From: Actinoplanes sp. TFC3
GTDB lineage: Bacteria; Actinomycetota; Actinomycetes; Mycobacteriales; Micromonosporaceae
NCBI RefSeq assembly: GCF_001553785.1
Contig: NZ_LOJP01000002.1
Coordinates: 590,573-654,572 of the forward strand
DNA length: 64,000 nt
Direction: 5' to 3'
The notes under the pieces were generated by a model. The model had not been told where the DNA came from and did no database searches. It saw nothing but the letters and a program-made list of their open reading frames with translations. Shown here in pieces: positions 32,577 through 41,078 of the stretch. Each line of letters begins with the position of its first letter. Position 1 is the stretch's first letter. The position numbers and the translations under genes were made by a program.

Positions 32577-33389
32577 ATGCAGGCGCGGTCGGCACTCTTC
32601 GACCTCTACGGCGACTATCTGCGCCCCCGAGGGGGCCGGGCGCCGGTCGCCGCGCTGGTGAAACTGCTGGCCCCGATAGGGATTGCGCCCCCCGCGGTGC
32701 GCACCGCGGTGTCCCGGATGGTGCGCCAGGGCTGGCTGCATCCGCTGCGCCTGGTGTCCGGACCAGGCTATCTGCTGACCCCGAAAGCGGCCCGCCGACT
32801 GGATGAAGCTTCCGCCCGGGTTTATCGCACCGGACGGGTCAGCTGGGATGGCCGGTTCGACTTGATCATGCTCGGCAGCCCGCTGGCCAAGCGCGAACGG
32901 CAGAAACTGGCGTTCCTCGGCTACGGGATGCTCAGCGAGCATGCGTGGGTGGCGCCGCGGGCCGCCGAGGAGATCGACGCGGTGCTGAGCGAGGCCGGGA
33001 TCGGCTACGAAAGGTTCAGCGCCAGTCACGCCGCGGGTTCGCCGGGGGCTGCGGGGGTGGTCGGGCGAGCGTGGGATCTGACCGCGATCGCTCGGGCGTA
33101 CGAGCATTTCATCGATCAGCAGCGCCCCACCGTGACCGCGGTGAACGCCCGCAGCTCCGACGAGGAGGCCTACGCCGCCCGGTTCCAGTTGGTGCACGCG
33201 TGGCGCTCGTTCCTGTTCCGCGACCCGCAACTGCCGCCGTCCCTGCTGCCTTCGCAATGGCCCGGGGTGAGCGCCGCATCCTTCTTCGACAAGCACGCCA
33301 CCCGGCTGCGTCCGGCCGCCGACCGCTTCGTCGAGCACTGTTTGCTGTCGGCCTCGCGCAGCGCCCGTGTGGGATTCTCTGAGTCATGA
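32577..33389 (+). CDS. PaaX-family transcriptional regulator
   Basis: A 270-residue repressor with an N-terminal winged helix (about 5-75, ARSALFDLYGDYLRPRGG, TAVSRMVRQGWL) and the PaaX C-terminal domain (FLGYGMLSEHAWVAPR; LVHAWRSFLFRDPQLPPSLLPSQWPG is a strong family block). PaaX responds to phenylacetyl-CoA or similar thioesters. ATG 32577 lies just after the palindromic operator. Its stop overlaps the start of an enoyl-CoA hydratase gene (ATGA), so regulator and enzyme form one unit. No paaABC genes are here, so the effector may differ. Confidence 0.9.
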   Translation: MQARSALFDLYGDYLRPRGGRAPVAALVKLLAPIGIAPPAVRTAVSRMVRQGWLHPLRLVSGPGYLLTPKAARRLDEASARVYRTGRVSWDGRFDLIMLGSPLAKRERQKLAFLGYGMLSEHAWVAPRAAEEIDAVLSEAGIGYERFSASHAAGSPGAAGVVGRAWDLTAIARAYEHFIDQQRPTVTAVNARSSDEEAYAARFQLVHAWRSFLFRDPQLPPSLLPSQWPGVSAASFFDKHATRLRPAADRFVEHCLLSASRSARVGFSES

Positions 33390-34174
33390 CCGACTCACTG
33401 CTTGTCGAACGCACCGACGCCGTCGTCACGCTGACCTTCAACCGCCCTGAGGCGATGAACGCCCTCGATGTGGACCTCAAGGAGGCGTTGCGCGACACGC
33501 TGGCGCAGATCGACAGCGACCGGTCGGTGCGCGCGGTGGTGCTGGCAGGCACGGGCAAGGCGTTCTGCGTGGGCCAGGACCTGCGGGAGCACGCCCAGAC
33601 GCTGGGCAACGGAGCAACGGATCTGGATACGGTACGAGCACACTACAACCCGATCGCCCAGCGCCTGGCCAGCCTGCCCAAGCCGGTCGTCGCCGCCGTG
33701 CGGGGCACCGCCGCCGGAGCCGGGGCGTCGCTGGCCCTGCTCGCCGACTTCCGCATCGGCGGTCCGAAGACGACGTTCCTGATGGCGTTCGCCAATGTGG
33801 GGCTGGCCGGTGACTCGGGCATCTCCTGGTCCCTGCCGCACCTCGTGGGCCGGGCTCGTGCGCTGGAGCTGCTGCTGCTCGCCCAGCCCGTACGAGCCCA
33901 GCAGTGCCTGGACTACGGCCTGCTCACCGAGCTGGTGGACGACGACGAGAAGGTGCTGCCCGTGGCGCAGGAGTTCGCGGCTCGGCTCGCGGCTGGCCCG
34001 ACGGTGGCGTACGCGGCGATCAAGCGGGAGCTGTCCATCGGCACGGCGGGGACCTTGTCCGACGCGCTGGCTGCGGAGGCGCAGGCGCAGGCGATCTGCG
34101 GGGCTACCGCCGATCACCAGGCCGCGGTGACGTCGTTCGTCAACAAACAGAAGCCGGTCTTCGAGGGACGCTGA
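33386..34174 (+). CDS. Enoyl-CoA hydratase/isomerase (PaaG/PaaF-like)
   Basis: A 262-residue crotonase-fold enzyme with oxyanion-hole motifs FCVGQDLREH and GTAAGAGASLALLADFRIG. The catalytic region is ANVGLAGDSGISWSLPHLVG, with Asp in the position used by PaaG-type isomerases rather than two Glu. The C-terminus is FVNKQKPVFEGR. It is coupled to the PaaX-like regulator, suggesting a CoA-thioester step in aromatic or fatty-acid breakdown. Isomerase versus hydratase activity cannot be settled from sequence. Confidence 0.88.
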   Translation: MTDSLLVERTDAVVTLTFNRPEAMNALDVDLKEALRDTLAQIDSDRSVRAVVLAGTGKAFCVGQDLREHAQTLGNGATDLDTVRAHYNPIAQRLASLPKPVVAAVRGTAAGAGASLALLADFRIGGPKTTFLMAFANVGLAGDSGISWSLPHLVGRARALELLLLAQPVRAQQCLDYGLLTELVDDDEKVLPVAQEFAARLAAGPTVAYAAIKRELSIGTAGTLSDALAAEAQAQAICGATADHQAAVTSFVNKQKPVFEGR

Positions 34175-34288
34175 ACGTGCCCGTCTGTGCGCTCTCCGTA
34201 CGCTTTCGCGGTATGAGCCTTTCGGGATAGCCATATTGGGCCATCTAAATGTTTAACTTCCGTCACAGCTTCACCTCGGGAGGTTTGG

Positions 34289-35086
34289 ATGGTCAGGTTC
34301 CGCAATGTCCTGGGCGTGGTGGTAGCCGCGCTCACGGCCGCCTCGATGGGCACTGTGCTGCAGGCATCCCCGGCGGCAGCGTCCGACCCGGGCCCGCAGA
34401 AGGTGGTCGGCGGCTCCCGCGCCACCCAGGGCGAGTTCCCGTTCATGGTGCGCCTGTCGATGGGCTGCGGCGGGGCGCTGTACAGCCCCACCCTGGTGCT
34501 GACGGCCGCGCACTGCGTGACCCGCACGGGTACGAACACGTCGATCACGGCCACGATCGGGGTGGTGGACCTGAACTCCACCAGCAGGATCACCCGTAAG
34601 TCGAACTACGTCTACCAGGCCCCCGGCTACACCGGCGCGGGCAAGGACTGGGCCCTGATCCGCCTGGCCAGCCCGGTCACCGGCGTGGCCACGTTGCCGA
34701 TCGCGACCACCACGGCGTACGACTCGGGCACCTTCACCATCGCCGGCTGGGGTGCGGCCAGCGAGGGCGGCTCACAGCAGCGCTACCTGCTCAAGGCAAC
34801 CGTCCCGTTCGTCAGCGACGCGACCTGCAACTCGTCGTCGATGTACAACGGCGAGATCATCGCCAGCAACGAGATCTGCGCCGGCTACACCGCCGGTGGC
34901 GTGGACACCTGCCAGGGCGACTCGGGCGGCCCGATGTTCCGCCGCGACGCCGCCAACGCCTGGATCCAGGTCGGCATCGTGAGCTGGGGCGACGGCTGCG
35001 CCCGCCCGAACAAGCCGGGCGTCTACACCCAGGTCAGCTACTTCGCCTCGGCGATCGCTTCGGCGGCGTCCTCGCTCGGCGGCTGA
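34289..35086 (+). CDS. Secreted trypsin-like serine protease (S1)
   Basis: A 265-residue secreted zymogen: signal peptide (about 1-31, ending SPAAA), a short propeptide, then the mature N-terminus VVGG at 39-42. Triad His75 (TAAHC), Asp120 (KDWALIRL), Ser212 (QGDSGGP). Asp206, six before the Ser, gives trypsin (Arg/Lys) specificity. Six Cys form the usual pairs. GGGAGG lies five bases before ATG 34289. Similar enzymes are exported by Streptomyces and Actinoplanes. Single-gene unit with a terminator. Confidence 0.94.
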   Translation: MVRFRNVLGVVVAALTAASMGTVLQASPAAASDPGPQKVVGGSRATQGEFPFMVRLSMGCGGALYSPTLVLTAAHCVTRTGTNTSITATIGVVDLNSTSRITRKSNYVYQAPGYTGAGKDWALIRLASPVTGVATLPIATTTAYDSGTFTIAGWGAASEGGSQQRYLLKATVPFVSDATCNSSSMYNGEIIASNEICAGYTAGGVDTCQGDSGGPMFRRDAANAWIQVGIVSWGDGCARPNKPGVYTQVSYFASAIASAASSLGG

Positions 35087-35098
35087 GCAGTTCTCTTT

Positions 35099-35135
35099 CT
35101 GACCCCGTCCTCTCCTTGCCGGAGGGCGGGGTCAG
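35099..35135. terminator. Bidirectional terminator
   Basis: CTGACCCCG / CGGGGTCAG arms (9 bp) with an inner partly paired CCTC/GAGG, followed on the plus strand by TCTTCGTCTT. It overlaps the stop codon of the convergent gene. Confidence 0.75.
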
Positions 35136-35689
35136 TCTTCGTCTTCTTCCTCAGGGTCCTGGTTGGCTTCCTCGCCGAGCACGAAGGCCTGCATCGCCAG
35201 CTCGTCGCCCGACGGCGAAACGAAGGCGGGCAGCTCGGCCGGGCCCAGCTCCAGCACGTACGACCAGAACTGCCGCACCGCCTCGGCCGCGCTGGCCGCC
35301 TCGATCGGCAGGTCCAGGCTGACCAGCCAGGTCTGCTTGTCCGGATCGCCACCCAGGCGCCCGGCGAAGCCGCGGAACAGCTCCTCATCGATCGGCGCGA
35401 CGGTCTCGTCCAGCTTGAGGCCCTCGGCGGGCAGCGGCTCGTCGAACGACCGATGGGTGTACGCGATCTCGACCTCGGGAACGCCGTGCGCCCCCCGCCG
35501 CGACCGCTCCTGCGCGACCACTACGCCGAGCGCGATCACGTGCGCGCTGGTGTCCCCGGCCACGAGCAGCACCTCGTCACCGGCCGCGGGTTGCGCCCCA
35601 GCCGACCCCGCCACCGTCAAGGTGTCGTGATGGAACAACCGCTCGGTCGCCCACCGATCCGCCGGAATGATCACCGCCCATTGAGCCAT
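35132..35689 (-). CDS. Hypothetical protein with possible PUA/EVE-like N-terminus
   Basis: A 185-residue protein. The N-terminal part (AQWAVIIPADRWATERLFHHD...GDEVLLVAGDTSAHVIALGVVV) recalls the PUA/EVE fold of small nucleic-acid readers, but the match is only in pattern. The middle is mixed alpha/beta, and the C-terminus is acidic (EEEDED). ATG 35689 is used; GTG 35695 is an alternative. There is no membrane segment. It lies upstream of trypsin on the other strand and beside tag. Function unknown. Confidence 0.6.
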   Translation of the reverse strand: MAQWAVIIPADRWATERLFHHDTLTVAGSAGAQPAAGDEVLLVAGDTSAHVIALGVVVAQERSRRGAHGVPEVEIAYTHRSFDEPLPAEGLKLDETVAPIDEELFRGFAGRLGGDPDKQTWLVSLDLPIEAASAAEAVRQFWSYVLELGPAELPAFVSPSGDELAMQAFVLGEEANQDPEEEDED

Positions 35690-35728
35690 GCGCACTATGA
35701 CATCACGCCCCGGATCGGCCCGGAATGA

Positions 35729-36307
35729 CTACCCCCGCGCGGGCACGTGACAACCGGCCAGGTGATCGTCGACCATGCCGGTGGCCTGCATCAGGGCGTA
35801 CGCGGTGGTCGGCCCGACGAACTTGAAGCCGCGTTTCTTGAGCTCCTTGGCGAGCGTCTTCGATTCCTCGGTGGTAGCCGGAACCTGCTCACGGGTAACC
35901 GGCCGGGGCCGAGCCGGCGGCGCGTACGACCACAGCAGCTCACTCAGCCCGACCGTCAGCTCGGCGGCGACCCGGGCGTTGTGCAGCGCCGCGTCGATCT
36001 TCATCCGGTTGCGCACGATCCCGGCGTCGCCCATCAGCCGCTCGGCATCGCGCTCGTCGAACCCGGCCACGGTCTTGATGTCGAACCCGGCGAACGCCGC
36101 GCGGAACGCGGGCCGCTTGCGCAGAATCGTGATCCACGCCAGCCCGGACTGGAACGCCTCCAGGCACATCCGCTCGAACAGGGCATCATCGCCGTGCACC
36201 GGCTTGCCCCACTCGTCATCGTGATACGCCAGGTAGTCCGGGGTGCTGCCGGCCCAGAAACACCGGGCCAGCCCGTCCGCGCCGACCAGCAAGCCGTCGT
36301 CTGTCAT
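35729..36307 (-). CDS. tag: DNA-3-methyladenine glycosylase I (Tag)
   Basis: A 192-residue base-excision enzyme removing 3-methyladenine. The zinc snap is visible: Cys in RCFWAG, His in YHDDEWGKPVHGD, and His/Cys in DDHLAGCH near the C-terminus. The helix-hairpin-helix region contains FERMCLEAFQSGLAWITILRKR. It starts five bases after the SRPBCC gene on the same strand. M. tuberculosis Rv1210 (tagA) also sits next to the DivIVA-like gene Rv1209. Confidence 0.92.
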   Translation of the reverse strand: MTDDGLLVGADGLARCFWAGSTPDYLAYHDDEWGKPVHGDDALFERMCLEAFQSGLAWITILRKRPAFRAAFAGFDIKTVAGFDERDAERLMGDAGIVRNRMKIDAALHNARVAAELTVGLSELLWSYAPPARPRPVTREQVPATTEESKTLAKELKKRGFKFVGPTTAYALMQATGMVDDHLAGCHVPARG

Positions 36308-36311
36308 CGCC

Positions 36312-36806
36312 CTACAGCTTGCCCTCTTCGATGAGCCGGCCGAACTTCTTCAGCGCGCCCTTGAAGCTCAACTTCGACCCGGGCCAGAGCACCGGCCAGG
36401 CCAGCTTGCCGACCGCTCCGCCAGGAAGATGGAACCATTCATGCAAAACAACCTGGGTACGTTCCCCGCCCATCGCCGTGCACCGCATGGAACCCGGCCC
36501 CCGCAGCACCTTGCCGCAGTGCACAACCCGGACCTCGTAGGGCGCGTCAACCCGGACCACCCGCAGCTCATCGCGCAGCGCAGCCGGCCCGATCGCGGTG
36601 ATGGCCTCGACCAGGCTGCCCTCGCCGCCGTCGCCCTCCACCACGCGCACCTTGGTGAACGGCATCCAGTCGCCCTGCCGCTCCCAATCCATGAACGCGG
36701 CGAACACCTTGGGCGCGGGAGCGTTGACGATAACTGTGGCGGTGACCTCGCCGGTGCCGGGCTGAGCCGCGTCGCCGACGCCGCCGGGGGTGCCGTTCTG
36801 AGTCAT
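36312..36806 (-). CDS. SRPBCC (START/Bet v1-like) protein
   Basis: A 164-residue protein with the ligand-cavity fold: N-terminal strand TATVIVNAPAPKVFAAFMDWERQGDWMPFTK, middle strands PYEVRVVHCGKVLRGPGSMRCTAMGGERTQVVLHEWFHLP, and the long C-terminal helix (SFKGALKKFGRLIEEG). Likely binds a hydrophobic molecule. Its ATG overlaps the stop of the DivIVA-like gene (ATGA), and tag follows at once, so DivIVA-SRPBCC-tag is one operon. Confidence 0.85.
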   Translation of the reverse strand: MTQNGTPGGVGDAAQPGTGEVTATVIVNAPAPKVFAAFMDWERQGDWMPFTKVRVVEGDGGEGSLVEAITAIGPAALRDELRVVRVDAPYEVRVVHCGKVLRGPGSMRCTAMGGERTQVVLHEWFHLPGGAVGKLAWPVLWPGSKLSFKGALKKFGRLIEEGKL

Positions 36807-37513
36807 CGGCGCTCCGCTGCGGCGTTGCCGGTGGTGGGTTCGGCTTGGGCGGGGCTGGTCTGCGGTGGCGGGGTGTCCTGGGGCTTGGCGGAGGCGCTGC
36901 GCTTGCTCGCGGCCTCCCGCGGCGCGGTTGCCGGCTCCGGCGTGCTGATCGCGCTTCCGGCTTCGGGTGGTGCCGGTGCGGCTTCCCCGGCCCCGCCCGG
37001 CGCGACCTCGTCCGTCTCCCTCTCCGCCTTAACCGATTCGTCACCTTCAGCGGATGGTGCATCGGAATCGCCGGGAGCGCCGGCCACCAAAGCGTCAGGC
37101 GCCGGCACCGCGCCGGGCTCGGCCGCGGAACCAGTGCCAGGCCCGCCCGCGGGAGCCACCGCAGCCTCACGAGCGCGCCGCAGCACGTCAGCATCGGCCG
37201 TACGACCCTCTCGCAGGGCCGCGACCTCCGCCTCCAGCACCCCGATCAGCTCGCTCTTGTAACCGATGTCGTAGGCCGCGCGCTGCAGCGCCTGATCGAC
37301 CTGGGCCATCCGGTAGCCGCGGAACGCCGTGTCGAAGCGGGCCCGGAAGACGTCGTCCTCACCCAGCGGGCGGTCGTTCGGCAGCGGGAGGGCCTTACCG
37401 TCGGGCTCGACCGGCGTCAGACCGGGGTCTCCGCCGCTCACCATGACGGTTACGCCGAAGACTATCGCCGCGACCACGAGTGCCACGACGACGAAGAGGA
37501 GTAGCTGACCCAT
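36803..37513 (-). CDS. DivIVA-domain membrane protein
   Basis: A 236-residue protein with one N-terminal helix (about 3-25, LLLFVVVALVVAAIVFGVTVMV). A DivIVA-type coiled segment follows, starting FRARFDTAFRGYRMAQVDQALQRAAYDIGYKSELIGVLEAEVAALR (read as two halves of the motif around residue 75). A long Ala/Pro/Glu-rich disordered tail (130-236) ends the protein. It corresponds in layout and place to M. tuberculosis Rv1209. Likely recruited to curved membrane or septum, by analogy with DivIVA. ATG 37513; an upstream frame to 37618 is rejected. Confidence 0.82.
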   Translation of the reverse strand: MGQLLLFVVVALVVAAIVFGVTVMVSGGDPGLTPVEPDGKALPLPNDRPLGEDDVFRARFDTAFRGYRMAQVDQALQRAAYDIGYKSELIGVLEAEVAALREGRTADADVLRRAREAAVAPAGGPGTGSAAEPGAVPAPDALVAGAPGDSDAPSAEGDESVKAERETDEVAPGGAGEAAPAPPEAGSAISTPEPATAPREAASKRSASAKPQDTPPPQTSPAQAEPTTGNAAAERR

Positions 37514-37614
37514 GGGCACGATCGTGGCATGCGCGCTGCGGCGTGGCGAGCCCGCCACCCCGCCTCGGGGAAACGCTGTGGCGCCGGTCTCGTGGGTGCG
37601 GCCCGTGAGACCGG

Positions 37615-37992
37615 TCACGTCCAGGTCAGGATCTTCTTCCGCCAGGCATAGATGATCCCGAGTACCAGCACCGCGACAAAGATGCCCATCTCGGTGATGG
37701 TCACCCCGCCATAGCCAGGCCGATCAAAGATCACGGCCCAGGGAAACAAAAAAACCGCCTCCACCGCAAAGAGCACATAGAGGTACGCGTACACGTAATA
37801 ACGGATCTGCGCCTGCGCCCAGTCCCCGCCCACCGGATCGATGCCGCTTTCGTAGGCGACCCGCTTGCCGGGCGGCTCTGCCGGGTTCGCGGGACGCAGC
37901 AGCTTGTTGGCGCCAAAGGCCAGCACGAACACCAGCACACCGGCCGCCATCACCAGCCCCAGCAGGGCGTAGGAGCCCAGATACCCGTCCAC
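37615..37992 (-). CDS. nuoA: Orphan NADH-quinone oxidoreductase subunit A
   Basis: A 125-residue, three-helix Complex I subunit (helices about 8-28, 70-92, 97-117). The NuoA signature is RVAYESGIDPVGGDWAQAQIRYYVYAYLYVLFAVEAVFLFPW (quoted from two adjoining motifs: YESGxxP and FDxExxFLFPW-like). No nuoB or other subunit is adjacent; instead it diverges from korAB. In Streptomyces a second nuo set lies near a 2-oxoacid:ferredoxin oxidoreductase, so this may be a remnant. GTG 37992. Confidence 0.85.
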   Translation of the reverse strand: MDGYLGSYALLGLVMAAGVLVFVLAFGANKLLRPANPAEPPGKRVAYESGIDPVGGDWAQAQIRYYVYAYLYVLFAVEAVFLFPWAVIFDRPGYGGVTITEMGIFVAVLVLGIIYAWRKKILTWT

Positions 37993-38042
37993 CCCGGCAG
38001 CCTAGCGTCCGGTTCGCTAACCGAAGAGTGGACACCTTTGGC

Positions 38043-38061
38043 TCAGGCAAGGCTTACCTGG
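38043..38061 (+). promoter_or_regulatory. Putative iron box (DtxR/IdeR-like) before korA
   Basis: TCAGGCAAGGCTTACCTGG contains the near-palindrome AGGCAAGGCTTACCT, matching AGGnnAGnCTnnCCT. Against TTAGGTTAGGCTAACCTAA I count 13 of 19 identities. It directly precedes a -10-like TAGTCT (38063-38068), so a bound regulator would block the korA promoter. Confidence 0.5.
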
Positions 38062-38200
38062 CTAGTCTTGTCCCGGTTCGCGTCGGGTCTATTGCAGCTC
38101 GAGCGGGCGGTAAGGGGTGCCGACGTAAGCTGGAAGTGACTCAAGCGGGCCGGCCCAGCGACGTGCGCACCCGCCGGCCGCACCATCAGGAGGTTGGAAC

Positions 38201-40054
38201 GTGGCGGCTCCCGTGAAGCCTGTCGAGCAGCTGGACCGCGTGGTCATCCGCTTCGCCGGCGACTCCGGTGACGGTATGCAGCTCACCGGTGACCGGTTCA
38301 CTTCGGAAACCGCGCAGCTGGGCAACGACATTTCGACGCTGCCCAACTTCCCCGCTGAGATCCGCGCTCCAGCGGGCACCCTGCCGGGTGTCTCGAGCTT
38401 CCAGGTGCACTTCGCTGACTACGACATCCTCACGCCCGGCGACTCGCCGAACGTGCTGGTCGCGATGAACCCGGCGGCGCTCAAGGCCAACCTCGCCGAT
38501 CTGCCGGCCGGCGCGGACATCATCGTCAACACCGACGAGTTCACCAAGCGCAACCTGGTCAAGGTCGGCTACAGCGTCTCGCCCCTGGAGGACGGTTCGC
38601 TGGACCAGTGGGCCGTGCATCCGGTCGGGCTGACCTCGATGACGGTGGCGGCGCTGGCCGATTCCGGGCTGTCGAAAAAGGACGCCGAGCGCGCCAAGAA
38701 CATGTTCGCGCTGGGGTTGCTCAGCTGGATGTACTCGCGGCCGTACGAGTCGACCCTGCGGTTCTTGGAGCGCAAGTTCGCCAAGCGCCCGGAGCTGGTC
38801 GCGGCCAACAAGACCGCTTTCACCGCGGGCTGGAACTTCGGTGAGACCACCGAGGACTTCTCGGTGCGCTACGAGGTCAAGCCGGCCAAGATGCTGCCCG
38901 GCAACTACCGCAACATCACCGGGAACGCCGCGCTGGCTCTGGGGCTGGTAGCAGCAGGGGTACGAGCAAAGCTCCCGGTTTTCCTCGGCGCCTACCCGAT
39001 CACCCCGGCATCGGACATCCTGCACGAGCTCTCGAAGCACAAGAAGTTCGGCGTGACCACCATGCAGGCCGAGGACGAGATCGCCGCAATCGGTGCCGCG
39101 CTCGGTGCCTCATACGGTGGCGCCCTGGGCATCACCACCACGTCCGGTCCGGGTGTTGCGCTCAAGGGCGAGACGATCTCTCTGGCCATCGCGCTGGAGT
39201 TGCCGCTGGTGATCGTGGACGTGCAGCGCGCCGGTCCGTCGACGGGCATGCCGACAAAGACCGAGCAGGCCGACCTCAACATGGCGCTGTACGGCCGGCA
39301 CGGCGAAGCCCCGCTGGCCGTGATCGCACCGAAGTCCCCGTCGGACTGCTTCCACGCCGCGATCGAGGCCGCCCGGATCGCGCTGACCTACCGCACCCCG
39401 GTGATCCTGCTGTCGGACAACTACGTGGCAAACGGCTCGGAGCCCTGGCTGCTGCCCGAGGTGTCCGAGCTGCCCGACATCTCGGTCGCCTACGCCACCG
39501 AGCCCAACGGCGAGGACGGGCGCTTCCTGCCTTACCTGCGCGACCCCGAGACCATGGCCCGGCCGTGGGCGATCCCGGGCACCCCGGGTCTGGAGCACCG
39601 CATCGGTGGGCTGGAGAAGGCCGACAAGACCGGTGACATCTCGTACGACCCGGCGAACCACGACTTCATGGTGCGCACCCGCCAGGCCCGCATCGAGAAC
39701 ATCCCGGTGCCCGATGTCGAGGTCGAGGACCCGGACGAGAACGCTCGCGTGCTGGTGCTCGGCTGGGGCTCGACTTACGGCCCGATCGGTGCGGCCTGCC
39801 GGGCGCTGCGTCAGCGTGGCCTGCCCGTCGCCCAGGCGCACCTGCGGCACCTCGCGCCGCTGCCGGCCAACCTCGGCTCGGTGCTCAAGGCCTACGACAA
39901 GATCGTGATCCCGGAGATGAACCTGGGCCAGCTCGCCCACGTGATCCGCGCCCGGTACCTGGTCGACGCGATTCCCTTCAACCAGGTCAGCGGCCTGCCG
40001 TTCACCGCCGCGACGCTGGAGAACATGCTCGAGGACGTGGTCAAGAATGGTTAG
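38201..40054 (+). CDS. korA: 2-oxoacid:ferredoxin oxidoreductase, fused gamma-alpha subunit (KorA)
   Basis: 617 residues. The gamma-like domain comes first (1-190, RVVIRFAGDSGDGMQLTG). The alpha (pyrimidine-binding) domain follows, with YPITPASDILHELS and the conserved Glu region MQAEDEIAAIGAALGASYGG, then the C-terminal domain II. Together with KorB it oxidises 2-oxoglutarate (or another 2-oxoacid) with CoA, passing electrons to ferredoxin, as an oxygen-tolerant bypass of the 2-oxoglutarate dehydrogenase step. AGGAGG lies seven bases before GTG 38201. korB overlaps by eight bases. A putative iron box sits at the promoter. Confidence 0.94.
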   Translation: MAAPVKPVEQLDRVVIRFAGDSGDGMQLTGDRFTSETAQLGNDISTLPNFPAEIRAPAGTLPGVSSFQVHFADYDILTPGDSPNVLVAMNPAALKANLADLPAGADIIVNTDEFTKRNLVKVGYSVSPLEDGSLDQWAVHPVGLTSMTVAALADSGLSKKDAERAKNMFALGLLSWMYSRPYESTLRFLERKFAKRPELVAANKTAFTAGWNFGETTEDFSVRYEVKPAKMLPGNYRNITGNAALALGLVAAGVRAKLPVFLGAYPITPASDILHELSKHKKFGVTTMQAEDEIAAIGAALGASYGGALGITTTSGPGVALKGETISLAIALELPLVIVDVQRAGPSTGMPTKTEQADLNMALYGRHGEAPLAVIAPKSPSDCFHAAIEAARIALTYRTPVILLSDNYVANGSEPWLLPEVSELPDISVAYATEPNGEDGRFLPYLRDPETMARPWAIPGTPGLEHRIGGLEKADKTGDISYDPANHDFMVRTRQARIENIPVPDVEVEDPDENARVLVLGWGSTYGPIGAACRALRQRGLPVAQAHLRHLAPLPANLGSVLKAYDKIVIPEMNLGQLAHVIRARYLVDAIPFNQVSGLPFTAATLENMLEDVVKNG

Positions 40055-41078
40055 TACCTCCATCCCGCTCACCCCGGTCAAGCTGACCACAAAGGACTTC
40101 AAGTCCGACCAGGAAGTCCGCTGGTGCCCCGGCTGCGGCGACTACGCGATCCTGGCGGCCGTGCAGAGCTTCATGCCCGAGCTGGGCATCGCCCGGGAGA
40201 ACACCGTTTTCGTCTCCGGCATCGGGTGCTCCTCGCGCTTCCCGTACTACATGAACACGTACGGCATGCACTCGATCCACGGCCGCGCCCCGGCGATCGC
40301 GACGGGCCTCTCGGCGTCGCGCCCGGACCTGAGCGTGTGGGTGGTGACCGGCGACGGTGACGCGCTGTCGATCGGCGGCAACCACCTGATCCACGCGCTG
40401 CGCCGCAACGTCAACCTGAAGATCCTGCTGTTCAACAACCGGATCTACGGCCTGACCAAGGGCCAGTACTCCCCCACCTCGGAGATCGGCAAGATCACCA
40501 AGTCGACCCCGGTGGGCTCGGCGGATTCCCCGTTCAACCCGCTGTCGCTGGCCCTGGGCGCCGAAGCGACGTTCGTGGCCCGCACCATCGACTCGGACCG
40601 CAAGCACCTGCAGTCGGTGCTGCGCGCGGCGGCCGAGCACCAGGGTTCGGCGTTCGTTGAGATCTACCAGAACTGCAACATCTTCAACGACGGCGCCTTC
40701 GACCTGATCAAAGACGCCGACACCCGCGACGAGCACCTGATCCGCCTGGAACACGGCCAGCCCATCACGTTCGGCAACGAGCAGCAGTACGCGGTGGTCC
40801 ACCCGGAGGGCAGCTTCGGCCTGCAGGTCCAGCCGGGCGGCACCCCGATCGTCCACGACGCAACGGTCGACGACCCGGCGTACGCGTTCGCACTGAGCCG
40901 GCTGTCCGGCTCGGACCTGAACACCACCCCGATCGGCGTGTTCCGCAACGTCGCCCGCCCCACCTACGACGACGTGGTGCAGAAGCAACTGTCCGACGCC
41001 AAGGCTCAGGCCACCGGCACCCCGGAGCAGATGCTCGGCGAACTCCTCAGCGCCGGCGACACCTGGACGATCCTTTAG
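40047..41078 (+). CDS. korB: 2-oxoacid:ferredoxin oxidoreductase, beta subunit (KorB)
   Basis: A 343-residue thiamine-diphosphate and [4Fe-4S] subunit. Cluster Cys lie in WCPGCGDY and GCSSRFPYY, with a third in NCNIFND. The TPP site is GDGDALSIGGNHLIHALRRN with FNNRIYGLTKGQ. The ATG at 40047 lies inside the end of korA, so the subunits are translationally coupled. The stop overlaps the 3' end of the damaged NYN gene on the other strand. Confidence 0.95.
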   Translation: MVSTSIPLTPVKLTTKDFKSDQEVRWCPGCGDYAILAAVQSFMPELGIARENTVFVSGIGCSSRFPYYMNTYGMHSIHGRAPAIATGLSASRPDLSVWVVTGDGDALSIGGNHLIHALRRNVNLKILLFNNRIYGLTKGQYSPTSEIGKITKSTPVGSADSPFNPLSLALGAEATFVARTIDSDRKHLQSVLRAAAEHQGSAFVEIYQNCNIFNDGAFDLIKDADTRDEHLIRLEHGQPITFGNEQQYAVVHPEGSFGLQVQPGGTPIVHDATVDDPAYAFALSRLSGSDLNTTPIGVFRNVARPTYDDVVQKQLSDAKAQATGTPEQMLGELLSAGDTWTIL

